Shown: piece after piece, positions 1 through 15,514 of the stretch
How the letters are laid out: every line of letters starts with the position of its first letter
Position numbering within the stretch: position 1 is the first letter of the stretch
Position numbers and translations under genes: made by a program
Assembly (NCBI GenBank): GCA_038496445.1
Contig: JALMLS010000366.1
Span: 1 to 47,208 of the forward strand
Origin: Trichosphaerium sp. ATCC 40318
Lineage: Eukaryota > Discosea > Flabellinia > Trichosidae
Direction: 5' to 3'
DNA length: 47,208 nt
The notes under the pieces: model-generated
Database searches by the model: none
The model's input: the letters and a program-made list of their open reading frames with translations, nothing else
What the model was told of the DNA's origin: nothing

Positions 1-1527
1 TTCCTTTTCAACTTTAATTTGTGTTTTTCTAAACAATGTGACTTACATGTCCTTAAGGTCCGCCTCAGTGGAAGGTGGATACAACAGCCTAATCACTTTA
101 ATATGGAAAAACACGCGTGTGAAGACTTTAGTACCATAACTTCCGACCAACAATATTAACTGACCTTTAAAAATGTTAAAGCGGATCAATCAACTACCAA
201 TAGGACCATGAGAAAGAGCGGAAAACGTCTGCATGAAGTCCAGTCCATGACCCTGCGTGAATCAACATAATGCGAAATTATTTGGGGAATACCTTTGGGT
301 CCAATGTACACAAACTTGTAATCATCATCGCCCAGTGTTTTCGTCCTAACAAAAATTTAGTGAAAACAATTGTTCAAAAAGGTAGTTACCAAAATTCATT
401 AATCCAGTCGCTTGAAAAAATGGCCTACTCCTGTATTACAACAAGAGATACTTCAACAATAGGTACCGGTACTGTATAAACTTCAGGTTTCGGGAAAGTG
501 TGCGCCAGGTGCCAATCCTGTGGAGTGTAGAATAGAAAATATCCTTGCAATTCTTACCTTTACATATAAGCACTTTGTGTTCGCCTTCGGGTCTGCTGAT
601 TGTTGTTTCCAATGCTTCATAACTGTAGAGAACTGAAAGAATAAGGTTAGACGAATGAACATATGTTACTAAGACAGGTAGTTGTACAAAAAAATTGGGA
701 AGGCAATTATTGCCAGTAGCCACCCTTGCACACGGATTCATTTAGTAAAAGGCGAAATGGATTCTCGTTATGTACAAGGGCTTGCAGAATAGAAAGTACA
801 TACGGAATTTAAAGTAGAGAGAAAAAAAAAAAGTGGGACGAAGAGTGGCAAAGAGATCTCTCAATGATAATGCAAGTTTTGTTTTGCTTTTCAGTGAAAG
901 AAACAAAGTGACATTTTGACACATGCATCTGTCATCGTACTTTCATTTCAGTTCTTTTTTCAGTGCCACGTTCAATTGTATTGCAATGTGCTACAGTGAC
1001 TTGTGCATCACCGTACACTTTTTGGAGATAATCAAAATTCGGTTTATCTTGTTTGTTTGAGCGCCAAGCCTTGTTTTAACTAAGTATGAAGCGTAAAACA
1101 ATACAAAAATGTAAATACCGTATAGCAAGGCCAGTTGTCAGGAAGATGCGTTATTACTACTGGAATCTAAATTGGTATCAAAAAGAACGTAGGGAACGCT
1201 ATGAAACGCACGTTTGGACTCATATAATGACGCAAGAAATAATCGTACGTAACGAGGCGCCCATCAATCCTTTTTATGTCTAAAGGTTCATTTGTACGAT
1301 CAATAGGCTATTTCGAATAAACAAACTCAAGCGGTATTTGTCAACTGGTACCTTCAAACATGCGACAAACGTATCTGCTGTAATACTACGAACACTATCA
1401 TCTACGTTCCTCATGAAACTGCTGGCGCTGTTTATAACTTTTATTGACCAAAAAACCTCATACTTGCATTGCAAGCGTATCTTGCAACTCGTACACGCCC
1501 ACACAATACTTGTAGATATCTGAACGC
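1..1527. other. No supported gene (left edge)
   Basis: I see no domain-bearing reading frame here. The longest candidate starts with ATG at 1086 and runs to 1283 on the plus strand. It would encode a 65-residue, very basic peptide rich in Arg, Lys, Tyr and Trp. It has no recognisable family and no matching neighbouring exon, so I do not call it a gene. The last few hundred bases are presumably the 5' flank of the kinase gene that starts at 1528. Confidence 0.5.
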
Positions 1528-3883
<2,356 letters not shown>

Positions 3884-4045
3884 AGTTGTAAACATGATGT
3901 TAGTACAAGTAGCAAATAAAGTATAAAATGTACACCAGTAATAGTTTTGTGCAAGTACACAGCGAATAAAATGAAAACGCAAATGCTGATAGAACTCTAG
4001 CCGCTGAAGAACATAATAATGGTGCACAAAAATGCAAAAAGGCTA

Positions 4046-4117
4046 CTCCCTATCGGGGAATCGAACCCCGAGCCTCCGGATGAAAACCGAAAATGTTAAC
4101 CATTACACCAATAGGGA
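4046..4117 (-). tRNA. tRNA-Glu (anticodon UUC)
   Basis: On the minus strand the sequence folds as a canonical 72-nt tRNA. The acceptor stem is TCCCTAT/ATAGGGA with G as discriminator. The D arm is GGTGTAATGGTTAACA. The anticodon stem TTCGG/CCGGA encloses the loop TTTTCAT, giving anticodon TTC. The T arm is CGGGG-TTCGATT-CCCCG. There is no intron and CCA is not encoded, as expected for a nuclear eukaryotic tRNA gene. It lies between the kinase gene and villidin. Confidence 0.95.
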
Positions 4118-4573
4118 TTTTGATGTGATTGACTGAATAAATTAGCTCACAACGTTCGCAACAGTTTAGTCTATAGACGGTTTTTTTGCGTTTACAACCA
4201 CAAACACTCTTTCGACCATTTGAAGTATTTTTTTTTCACCTTAAGCGTAAATTTGTGAGGTTTTACTTCGCCACTTGAGTTAAAAGTATTTAGCTACGTT
4301 GCTCGCTTGTTTCGTATGAACATGATAGGCATACTCGCTTGTTACTTTACCAAGCACATAAATAGTTGCTATTAGCGCCAGGCAAAGAGGTTTGGTACCG
4401 AACGTAGCGTCGTTTTGTGCTAGCATTGCGTTTGGTTGGCGGTTAGTTAATTTTGACTTTGGGCGGAAAGTATATGGTCTGACAGGTACTTTTCAAGATA
4501 AATTTGCTTAGCCTGCAAAAGCAACGTCTCTTAACGAGTTGGAAGTACGATTGGTATCGTTCGTGGCTAAAAC
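4118..4573. other. Intergenic, villidin 5' flank
   Basis: No coding frame is supported. The stretch separates the tRNA from the villidin start codon and presumably contains the promoter and 5' UTR. I see no convincing TATA box or other defined element. Confidence 0.5.
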
Positions 4574-7500
4574 ATGGCAATTCCAACCGAACAGACAAAG
4601 AGCCAGTTCAAGGTATGCAAGCGCTACTTTATGACCGTTTTTGTCGCACACTCTAAAAACAACCATACTCTCCTTTTCTTGTCGCTCTTAAATGCATGAG
4701 CGTGAATTTCCATTGCGTGCATACCATGTGAGAGATAAAACTATGCGTCAATGTTTTGCCTCTTTTTTTATTTACCTTCGATCAAAACGAACTGTTTGTA
4801 GTTTAAACGCGTGAAATATGCAGAAAGGCACTTTTAGCCCATTTGTCAGTTTTTCGATGAGTGTTTCTCCTCGGCCATCGCGTATCTACTACAAACAATG
4901 CCGTTTCCTTTGCCTTCGTAGTTCTACAAAACGTACTACGATAAATTTTAATACGTCACCTCTAAAACGCCATTTGTACACATAAAACCTTCTTTATCGC
5001 GTTCGCATCGTTTTGCAAATATAGTCCACTGCAAACTGGCATTATTTGTCCCAACACATAGTTCTTAATTGCTTGACGCTCATATTTTACTTAGAGCCTT
5101 TCCGGACGTACTTGGAAGCCAAGTTCGAATTACACAAACTTGCAAGTTGGCGGTGTGGGCCAAAACTTGGTTAAATCAAATGAAGTGTACTACGCCGTAC
5201 CGTGGTCTGCAGGGTACACTTTTTTAGCCTTATTCTGAGCCACTTCATTGATAAAAACCTGTGAACTATTTTTTTGCCTTTTTTTGTTAACTTTTTCTAA
5301 AACTAGTGGTGGCGCACTTGCAGTATTTCCTCTCTGTGATACTGGTAAAGTAGCAGAAAAACCAAATCTTATACAAGCACATACATCGTCTTTGACATCA
5401 TTTGAGTTCTCTCCATTTCATGAGAACATGGTTGCTACAGGGTAAGACTCATTAGTTGAGATTTTCTTTTTTTTTTTTTCATTTCTAATGCGATTGCGTA
5501 GATCACGCGAACCTGTAGTTAAGGTATGGCAGTTTCCTAAAGGCGGACCTACCGATAATGATCTTAAACCGTCACAAACACTTAGTGGTCATACAAAACG
5601 TATTTCTTTTGTAGAATTCCATCCTACTGCCGATAATGTAATATTGTCGTGTTCAGGTGATAACACCACTAAAGTTTGGTACGTTGTAGAGTGGTTGTAC
5701 CATTTATATTGACAGCGTTTAATAGGGACATTGAGAGTGGCAGTGAGATAACTTCTTTGGAAGGTCACACAGCCAATATTCTATCAGCTAAATGGAGTAA
5801 AAATTCTCTTATTGTATCTTCTTGTAAAGATAAGCAAGTCAGACTTTTTGATCCACGTGCTGCGAAAAAAGCAACCAAAGTACCAGAAATTGAATTATTG
5901 AAAATATCTCCCAATCGCTAAGCGTTCTTTCTAGGCTGTTCTTGCACATGAATCCGCAAAAGGATTTAATGTTTGTTGGCTTGGAGCTGCTCCTATGGAC
6001 TTTAAACGAAAACACCCTGTACAAAAAGAATTCTGTACAGTTGGTTGGAACAAGAAGAGTCAACGTGAATTGGGTACGAAATAGCACAAAACAGTTTTTT
6101 TTTCTCACGGTTCTGTAGTTGTTTGGGATGTTGGTACTCTTAAAGAACTATCAAGAACCATTATCGATACATCTTCGAGTTTCCTTATGCCTTTCTACGA
6201 TCCTGGCACAGGTCTTTTGTACCTTGCTGAGAAGGTTTGTTTATTTCCATCGTATCTTTTGTTTAACTTTGGAATAGGGTAATAAGATTTATTGGTATGA
6301 AATACGTCCGAGTGAGCCTAGAGTACTGACTGGTGGACGATTTGTGTCTCAAGGACAGAATTCAGTAACAATGATGAGAAAAGTGAGTTTATTTTTGGTC
6401 ACCATTTTGTTCTGGTGATTTAGTTATTAACCTCTTTTGATAGTCTATTTGTGATGTAAACTCATGTGAAGTCGCTCGTTTCTTGCTATTATACAAAAGC
6501 CAAAAAGATTACTTGCAAACAGTATCATTTCACGTTCCAAGGAAAGAGGTACACTCGTTGTTATACAACTAAAAATTTCGTTTGTCTAAATACGTAATTG
6601 TAGCAAACTCATTTCCACGCTGATTTATTCCCACCTGTTCCTATGGGTATTCCAGCAATGTCTGCTGCAGATTATAAAAAGGGAAAGAATGCTGATCTTA
6701 AGCTTCGCTCTCTACAACCTCATGGAAAACTTGTATCTGAGATTTCTCAACGAAAACTTATTGCAAAGCAAAGTGGGTTAACTGGTCATATGGCCGTAAA
6801 AGCCAAGTGCGTATTTCTTTGTTTTTCAATGTGGTGCGGAGTCTAGATTGACATTTTTATTGTTTAGGACTGAAGGATGGCTTGAAATATTACAACCTGG
6901 TATTTTCTTTAAGAGCTGGGCAAAACAATGGATTGTCATTAAGTCCAAGGGTATCTACTGTTTCGCAGATAAGGATGCTGCAACTGCTTCTCGTACTATT
7001 TTCTATGATAGTATGAACAGCATTGAGGCTCATCCTCAAGGACCTGAGGTAGATATTTTTTCTCTTGTTTTCTTTTATTTAATGTTAACATTTATGGCTA
7101 GCATATTATTGTAAATTCTTCTCCTGAAGCATTGCGTATTCGTGCTGCTACAAAAGAAGATCGTGATGCCTGGCTTATGTCACTTAATAGTGCTAAATCT
7201 AGAGCTCTGGAAGATATGATATCAACTTATGAACCACGCTCAACATCTGGTTCAAAGGCACAACCAACAAAGCAAGAAGCTAAACGTACAGCAGTAGTAC
7301 GTTTATAATAATGACAGCAAGGTTTCATATCTAACCTTTATTTTAGCTTGGTGCTTGGGGAGCCAGTAGCAAGCCAGTTGCAGAAGCTCCAAAGGAAGCA
7401 GGAAGTGATATGGAAGGTTATTTGGGGTAAGTTCTATTTATGTTTGTTCTAAAAGTTCGTTTAATTGATTTATTCTTTTTATAGCATGTTTGTTCCTGGT

Positions 7501-10500
7501 ATGATCTGGAATAGATGGGATAAAACATTCTGGAGAGTTGAAGATAATATATTATCGAGTTATGCATCTGAAAGTAATAGGGTATGTTTGTTTTCATTTA
7601 CTATTTTTTTTTCTTTCGTGTTTTTGCTTACGAAGGTATTAGGATGTAAAAGAATCTATTCATTTAGATAAAGTTGTTTCTGTTCACCGTGCTGATAATA
7701 TTGAAGATAAAGCTTTTGTGTTTAAAGTTACAACATCAACGAGAACTTGGATGTTGTTGGGTAACAGCAATGAGAATGTAAATGAATGGGTATCATTCCT
7801 TGACAAGAAAAGAAAAGAGCTTCGCCCAGAGGGAGTAGATGATGACGACGATAATCAACCCGATCTAATGGAAGGTTGGATACAAGTGCGACAAGGTATG
7901 ATACGGGTGAAGTTGTAGCTTGAACTAATTGTTGAGTTTAGGTACTTTTGCGCTATGGAAAAAGCGTTGGTGTGTTGCTGTTGGCTCTGAGATTCTTGTC
8001 TATAAATCCGAACAATCTCAAGAACCTCTACAACGATTCAAACTAGCTCCTGCCTCAGAAGTCACCACCTCACACAGAAACCCAGAAGTTGGTCTTCAAG
8101 TGAGCTACCCTGGCCAAGCAAGTGCGCATCTTCTTTGTACGTCTCCAGAAGAAAGAGATGAATGGCTTGCGGCCATCTATGAGTTCTGGGTAGTGAGTAA
8201 ATCAACACTTGACATTCTTGACTCTTTCGGCATTAATGTTGAACATGTACGCTTCTATTGAAAGTTAATTCTATTCTTAATCTATTTACTAGGATACTAA
8301 ACAATCAGTTGCAACCTTGGAGAAATCACTTGATAACTTTGTTGTATTGTGGAAGCCATATGATATGCGTATGGGTAAAGCACCAGTTGGAGCTAGAAAT
8401 GTGCTTATTCATGTCAGAGGTGAGTGTTCTACTACTTTCCTAGCACGTGATTCACAAAGGTTTTTTAGGTAGACAACGTGTTCATTGCCGTGTTTGTTCT
8501 CCTTCATGGAAGTCTCTTCATAAAGCTGGTGTATTCATTTATGACATGGGTAAACAGATTTATATTTGGGCTGGAGAAGACGCTAACAGGTAACTATTAC
8601 TTATTATTTTGACACCTGGCTTTGTTAACGTCTGTTTCTAGGATTCAGTGGGCTCAAGCAACTGATATCGCTGGTCGTATACGTAAAAAGGAACGTGGTA
8701 ATATGGCCTCAATCTTCGCCATGGGTATGTATTATGCGAGTATTTGGGAGGTTGTATTGACACTTTAAATAGCGCAAGATGGTAAAAAGGATTTTGCTGA
8801 GTTCTGGAATGAGCTTGGAGGCAAACATACTATTACCAGAGTTGTAAATCCTGAAGATGAGGATAAAGAACCTATTGTTATAAAACTATACAGGTTTGTT
8901 AAACTACAAATAGTGCTAAGTATTGATGTTCTTTAAGAATTCTAGAAAACCAAGTCAATCTTGTACATGCTGGTCGTCCACCTTCACGTACTAAACTAGA
9001 GTCACGTGCTGTATTTATTGTCGAGTTCGGTCCTGAAATATTCATTTGGGTTGGTAAAGGATCCTCCAATAAGCAAAGAAAACTAGGAGTTGTCTTGGCT
9101 CGTGTATGTACCTTTTGTTTAAACTAGCTTTGTTTTAGTTTTTCTAACAAAGTTGTACAGAAGGTTCAACAAAAGAAAAAGACATGGTCACTTGTGACAC
9201 GTGTTGGTGAAAATGCAGAGACTGTTCTTTTTAAACATAAGTTTAAAGATTTCCCTGGAATGCTTCCAATATCAACAGGACCAAGGCAAGCTGCTAAGGG
9301 TAATGTTGCTATTCGTGTACAAGAACTTCCAGTGGAAGATTTGGCAAAGGTCATGCTACTCAAAGAGCAAGGCCCAGTCAAACAAGTATGTCATAGGGCG
9401 GCTTAAATCTTTACATTAAAGTACTCACTATTTCTTCTAGAAGCCTATCAAATCTGGGCTTGCTGCACCAAACCCTGAGGATGTAGATCAAGGAAATGGC
9501 CGTATGCTTGTACGCCTACCGAGTCTCTTCTTTTATTCATTCCGTTTTAGATTTGGGCTATTGATGGATATGAACGTATACCATTACCAGTAGCCTTGCA
9601 TGGACAATTCTTTACTAGTGATTCTTATTTGATTAAGTATACTTATAAATACAACAATTCTGAGCAATATCTTATCTACTTTTGGCAAGGACGTGATTGC
9701 TCAATTGTACGATGCAAATTAGTCATAAAACAATCCAACTAATACCATGGTATAGAATGAGAAAGGTACATCAGCTTATATGACAAAAGAACTTGATGAT
9801 CTTCTGGGCGGAGCTGCAACTCAGGTAACTATTAGCCCATTTACTTGACTATCGCCTAACCAAGAACTGTTTAGATTCGTGTACCACAGCATATGGAACC
9901 TCCACATTTCAAAAAGATATTCCGCGGAACTGGGATAGTTATGCATGAAGTAAGCTTATTTGAACAACGTTTATGCTTTTTGGGTTCTAAATAGCTATTT
10001 TTAAGGGTGTTGTACAAAGTGCTTGGATGGAGAAACCAAAAATGTTATTTGAAGTACGCGCAGGACCTAAAGGCGCAAAAGCAGTTGAGATTAAACCTGT
10101 ACGATAGTAATTGTCTTTGGTATTTGTTATTCTGACTTTATATTAAGATTGCTTCAAACCTTCATTCTGGACATGCTTTTGTTGCTGTAAACTCAACGAC
10201 TGCATATATTTGGGTTGGAAAACGTGCTTCTCCTGTACGTAAAGTAAAGACAAGTTATTTTTATTGACAAATGATAATTAGGAAGAAATGGAGTTTGCTA
10301 AGAAATTTGCTAATAATATGGACGCTCCAAAACGTGCTAGATTAGAATTACAAGCTCTTGAAGCCAAAAACAAACAAGAACTTGAATCAGATGAAGAAGA
10401 GAGTGAAGAGGAAGATTATATTGATGAAGAAGATCGTAAGCGTAGAGAGCGTATGAAGTACGTATAATCACAAAGACTGTCTGTTTGTGCTTTCTTTCAC

Positions 10501-11617
10501 AAGCTAATATTTGTTGCTAAGACAGCGCCGTAAGAACAAGAAGCAAACTGATGATAGAGCGTACGTATAATGATTGTTTCGAAGTTATGAACCTTAACTC
10601 TGTTTTTTAGTATTGCAGCTAAAGCAGCAACTCAAAGTAGTGCTAGCAAGATATACGCCAACCTAGATGTTCATAAAATCGAACAAATTCCTGAGGGTAG
10701 AGAACCTGCTGAGTTTTGGTCATTGCTTGGTGGTACGTAATTGTGCAAGAAGATATTGCTTCGTTTTTGGTTTTTAATGTTCTATTGTAGGTAAGCAACC
10801 GTACTTTACTGATGCACCACAAAAACATGTAACTTGTCGCATGTTTATGTGCCACAACGCAACCGGAGTAGCAAAGGTATTAAATGAACTCACAATGTTT
10901 ACTATAACAGTTTATTAATCATTTGCTGTAGGTTTACCCAATTTCACCTGTTGAATACTGTCAAGACTCCCTTGATCTTACCAGTGTCATGATTATTGAT
11001 GCTACAACTGATATGTGGATATGGTTTGGAGAACAAAGTAAACACGTTGCACAGAAGCAATCTATGCTCGCAGTACAGGTACTTGTGTAAAAAAATACTA
11101 ACAACATGCAGTGTTTAACTTCCTTTTATAGGCTTACCTTAATTTGGCTCCTGGGAAGAATGAAAGGACTCCAGTTTGGCTAACACATCAATATCAAGAG
11201 CCAAAAGAGTTTACACAATTATTCCATGGATGGAGCACTACTAGATACCGCAAGAGGGTACGGCATTTGTTGTTTCTTTGAAATGCTGTTTGAGACTAAC
11301 GCTCTTTATAGGCACCTGTAGGCAAACCAGAGTACAAACATCCAATGAAAGAAGTCCTCAAGGATTATATGCGTACACAGTACACTTATGCTGAGCTTCT
11401 CAAGCGACCACGTGGTGTAGACCCAACTCGATTAGAGGTATTAAAAACCAACTTTTAAGCTCTTTTTTTTTGTGACGTCTGTTTACTTATATGCTTGTTT
11501 TAGGAATACCTATCGCCTGAAGAGTTCCAAAAAGTATTTAAAATGTCTTTGGAAGAGTATCAAATTATACCTACATGGAAGAGAACTGGCATTAAAAAAG
11601 AAGCAAACCTATTCTAA
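4574..11617 (+). CDS. vilA: Villidin: WD40, three PH, gelsolin repeats, villin headpiece
   Basis: A complete 36-exon gene read from ATG 4574 to TAA 11615-11617, about 1,550-1,600 residues. The first exon is 39 nt and is followed by the longest intron (about 480 nt); most others are 45-60 nt. Domains in order: a coronin/villidin-like WD40 propeller (exons 2-10; phrases such as SLEGHTANILSAKW and CSGDNTTKVW); three PH domains starting near 6870 (TEGWLEILQPGIFFKSWAKQ), 7430 and 7860 (MEGWIQVRQ); gelsolin/villin repeats from about 8300 to 11250 (QIYIWAGEDANR, EIFIWVGKGSSNKQRK, MWIWFGEQSKHVAQKQ); an acidic then basic linker near 10380-10560; and a C-terminal headpiece (YLSPEEFQKVFKMSLEEYQ, ending WKRTGIKKEANLF). 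The headpiece keeps the Trp and the KKE...LF core needed for F-actin binding. Dictyostelium villidin has this order and associates with membranes and actin; the same role here is inferred. Part of this gene is copied in inverted orientation at 26.6-27.3 kb. Confidence 0.96.
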
Positions 11618-12612
11618 ACAGGATTTCAAAGAAATTTCTTCTATGAAATTAATCCCTAACCTCTCTACGCCCCTTTGTAATGTGCACTTATGACGTCAGT
11701 TGTTATTATTAAATGTACATACCCTTGTTACATGTATTGTCTGATTTTTTTGCGTTGTAACTTGTTGGTGTGGAGTCGATGGCACCATGTTGTTTTAATG
11801 TTTAAGAACAAGGGTTGCGTGTTGGTTTTAATTTTCTTGAAATTACATGAACAGTCACTGATTATTAGCCACACGCTGCGCCTTCTTTTCTCTGGTTTTA
11901 GAGCCTCTTTTAGGTGTTCGTGTAGGTTAGTACAATAAAGTATGTGTAGTTCCTTTTTTGTTTGCCATCGTAGATGTTTAGGGCAGTCCTTAGCGCTTCC
12001 TTTAGTGCCCTTCATGCTAAAAGTGATAGTAAACTCACGCATAAAGAGCGCTGTTTCTGAATATAATGAAATCTCGACTACTTAGATATTTGTTTTTGGG
12101 GACATTGTTGGACAGACAACACAAGTATTGTTCTAAAACACAGTTTTTTTCCCAAATTCTTTCTCCAGTTTTTATGTTTAGACAGTAGTTCCAACACTAC
12201 TTTTCACGTGAAACTCAACTCACGACTCTACTGCACGCTCTAACGAAGGTTCATTATTGACGTGGTATTGGTGTACCGAGAATTTTCTTTTTTTTCACAT
12301 TTTTTCTTTAGCGTTCACTTAACGATTTCACACTGAAACAGACTGTTGTGATACATTCCGGCCAAACCAAGCAACACAAGGGTTTTTTTAAACGCAATTA
12401 AATAAGAAGAACCCTTATTTAAAACAGCCAAGACAAGATGGTACACTGTTTTAAAACAAAGACTGTGAAGAACGAAGTTCTGGTTTTTTTTTTTTTTTTG
12501 GTTTCGGTTTTTTGTTAATTCGTTTTACACAAAACATTTCATGATTCATTTATTTCAGTCTTGGCGTTCTTGTACCTAATTTTTTAATAGAATTGTAATA
12601 ATTTCATTGTAG
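11618..12612. other. Intergenic between villidin and the coiled-coil gene
   Basis: No convincing gene. Short frames exist on both strands, including 11728-12042 on the minus strand (104 residues, Lys/Cys-rich), but none shows a family motif. Its ATG is immediately followed by a strong donor-like GTGAGT, so it is doubtful. The segment just before 12439 (frame ending ...KQPRQD, then a GTACAC donor) may be an upstream exon of the next gene. Confidence 0.4.
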
Positions 12613-13739
12613 TAACAGATCCAGAGACAGGACGTGAAGTAGAGGTAGAAGAGAGTGTGTATAATGTTGTGGTATCTTTAGGTATTCTTTTTTGTGTTTT
12701 GGAAGAATGAAATTACAAATCTTCAAAACACCAAACGATGACGAACTTTTTTGTCTAACTTCGATCGTTTTTTCAGAGAAAATAAAGTCTGTTGGGAACC
12801 GTAAAGTTAGTTCCTCCAGAGGTGATCTATCAAGACTACGTCGTCAGATAAAGGTATTGAAAGATAAATCAAGAACAGACGAAATAGAGAAGAAAAAATT
12901 GACACGCGCTTTGCAAGAGTCAGAAGTAACCGTAGGAGAGCAGAAAGTGAGTTCATCTGGCACATTTTTTTTTCGTGGATATTTTTCTATTTTTTGGGAG
13001 ATGGATTTTGACACGTGTCGTATTTTTGATGAGATAAAAACAAATTACTATTTAAACACGCATGTGTTTATACTTTGCAACTTGAAATTCGCTCGTTGTG
13101 GAAAATTCAAAGTAGCAGTTTACGTTGAAACTTTTTTTTTTTTAATTTTCAGAGCGCTTGGTTTAACTATTTTACCGATAGAAGACTATACGCCAGTTAC
13201 GTAATCAGTTGGTTCTATTAAAGTCAGGCTTTGATAACATACCATCTCGGCTCTATGTACCTGATGCTAGATCTATACATGAGTCAAAAGTCGTGAATAG
13301 TTTTATTTCTCAACCAACGAAGAAAAGAAAATCAACAGAACGAAAATCTCTTCCTATTCTCGCAACGCTAGCCATACCAGAACAACAAGAAAAGCCACCA
13401 AGAAAGCGCGTGCGTGTGCGCCATGTCAAGAGCTTAAACTCTCCGCTGTATGTTCCTGGTGGTCCGGAAACAACGTCAAAAATGTTTAAGCATCCAACAT
13501 ATAGTGTTGAAAGAATATACGAAAGAACCACTATCACACCACTGTCGTCAACAAACTTTCCTAAGTTAAACGCAACAGAATCATTAGATAAAGAGAGGAA
13601 ACGAATGAACGCATTAAAAAGAGAAGAAGATGATATATTCAGAGGTCAAAATCAACGACAACAGAAAATGTCAACATCTATTAATATAGCAAGACTTAAC
13701 AGTAGAAGCGATAGTGATATGCTTAAAAATTCTTTGTAA
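12613..13739 (+). CDS. Coiled-coil, basic nuclear-like protein (5' end unresolved)
   Basis: Three exons are clear from phase: 12613-12654, 12777-12946 and 13182-13739, ending TAA. The middle exons give a Lys/Arg-rich coiled coil (RLRRQIKVLKDKS, then KKKLTRALQESEV, spliced to KTIRQLRNQLVLLKSG). The last exon continues with two strongly basic clusters (KKRKSTERK and PPRKRVRVRH) that look like nuclear localisation signals, and ends in a Ser/Arg/Gln-rich tail. No catalytic domain is visible. The intron 12947-13181 is open in one frame, which makes the unspliced frame misleading. There is no in-frame ATG in the first listed exon, so at least one 5' exon is missing; a candidate ends near 12438. I do not recognise the family, and a nuclear or cytoskeletal scaffold is only a guess. 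Confidence 0.6.
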
Positions 13740-14012
13740 AAATAAACCACCAAATGTAGCTTATTTATATCTCCGCCTACTGGAACTAAACTATGGCATA
13801 TTGGCCAGCAGTGTATTCGTAACAAGGTTACTTTGAAGAGCACAACCAGTTGAAACTGTTTTCAACCTCAATGGTCCACAGTGATTTGTCATAGTGGTTT
13901 AATTGCTTCATATTGTAGTACTATACAAAGGGGTGACATTAGAGTCCAGTAGTTTTTTTGTCAAGACACGTGATTTATTAAAAAACCAATACAAGAAAAG
14001 CAAATTATCTGA

Positions 14013-15366
14013 CTACCATAAAGTAAATCCTCCGTCAATGACCTAGGGTAGTGCAATGTTACAAAGAGAGTTTTTAGTTTATTAATACCATATTATGTCC
14101 TGTCATAAAATCTAAAGACACCAATCAAAACAAAAAAAATACAAGTGGGAACATTCAAACTTACCACTGACTTCGCTTGCCAAAAAGACTACGGCTCCTT
14201 GTAAGTCCTCTACTTCTCCAAGAGTGCCAGCTGGTGTATCGCTTATCCATTTACCTTTAACTTCTTCAGCTTCAGGACCTTGTATGAGCGGCGTGTTGAT
14301 GTATCCTGGGCTTTTAACAACTCGTTAATTGCATGGATAAGGAAATGTATTGTAAACCTGATACAGTTTACACGGACACCTCTTGATGCCCACTCTGCAG
14401 CCATACTCTTTGTTAGCTGAATCACGCCTGCCTTGCTGGCATTGTATGAACACTATGTAAACAATGACATCTCACTTGCGTTAGTAATTAGGTACCTGTG
14501 GTTGAGGATGAACTATGATACTACCAGACATCGATGCAGCTGGCAAAATGTAAGCTGTTTATTTTTAGTCAAACAACCAAACTCGTACTATTAATGATTT
14601 TACCATACCCAGCCTCTAACATTATCTTTGCTTCTGCTTGAGCACAAAGAAACACACCTACATGAATATTGTCTATTGGGATTCTAGTAGACTAGGTTGA
14701 GATGTATGTGCCTTTTAGATTGACATCCATCACGCTATTATATTTTAGTAATTGTAACATTTATTATAGTACAAGTTTCGTGCCTGCTCCATTGATTTAT
14801 AGTCAATGACTCTGCGGAAGCATTTGTACAAATACCAGCATTGTTAACCTTAATTTCCATTCTGTTATTGGCGGTTATGTACAATGCTACTTACTCCAAT
14901 ATGGAGTGCTCCTTTCCAATCCAAGACTTGTTTTATCATTGACTCAACATCCTCTAATACAGAAATTTATCAGTATCACCTAATAAGTGACCTCACCTTT
15001 CTTAGTTACATCCGTTCTAATGGCTATTCGTTTAGTTAAAAATCGAAATAACAAGTCATTAAAATCACGTGCCAATTGATTGTATGTTCTTCTTTTTAAG
15101 CTCTTCCACTACACTTTCGGCACGTTCTATAGCGATATCTACCACTGCAACATATGCTCCTGCCTCTCCAAGTGCGTGGCAGAAAGCCCTACCAATACCT
15201 TGACCTTTTTGTTCAAATTAAAGAGAGAAACACTACATTGGCATACCTCCGCCTTTAATCGATATTAGATGTCATAATTGCTTGTTTTAAGAAAGTATGT
15301 ACCAGTAACCAGAGCCACTCTATCTTTAAGAGAGAAACGTTGTAGTATAGGAGTATTAGTTGACAT
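14013..15366 (-). CDS. Short-chain dehydrogenase/reductase (sorbose/mannitol reductase-like)
   Basis: Read on the minus strand from ATG 15366 to TAG 14013, about ten short exons. The N-terminus [20 protein letters not shown] leads into the Rossmann motif [11 protein letters not shown], a TGxxxGxG nucleotide site. NNAG follows the split exon ALHIGV, then MDVNLKG. The active-site Tyr-Lys pair is in [14 protein letters not shown], followed by [14 protein letters not shown] and PGYINTPL. The end, [13 protein letters not shown], is the classical SDR C-terminus. This is a classical SDR, best matching the NADP-dependent sorbose/mannitol/arabinitol reductase type, cytosolic. The exact substrate cannot be read from sequence. 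Two of its introns (14735-14783 and 14658-14711) seem to begin with GC. The catalytic Ser is not clearly assigned because the exon near 14540 ([13 protein letters not shown]) has an uncertain boundary. Confidence 0.88.
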
Positions 15367-15514
15367 TCTTATAGTTCGAGAAGTTGTGTATTTTGGTAAT
15401 TTTTATTTCTCGTCAACTACGTTCTTCTGGCCACTAGGGCTACAAGAGTAATTACTCTGGACGTAGAGACGCAGCCATGGTATAATATCGACTGATTTAG
15501 TTAAACTGACCAAA

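Noticed and set aside
13-924. Short frames at the left edge on both strands (270-479 plus, 436-741 and 742-924 minus)
   Set aside because: No domain motifs, no splice-compatible partners, AT-biased composition.
12692-13204. A 170-residue continuous frame
   Set aside because: It contains two unspliced introns; phase and protein quality support exons 12777-12946 and 13182 onward instead.
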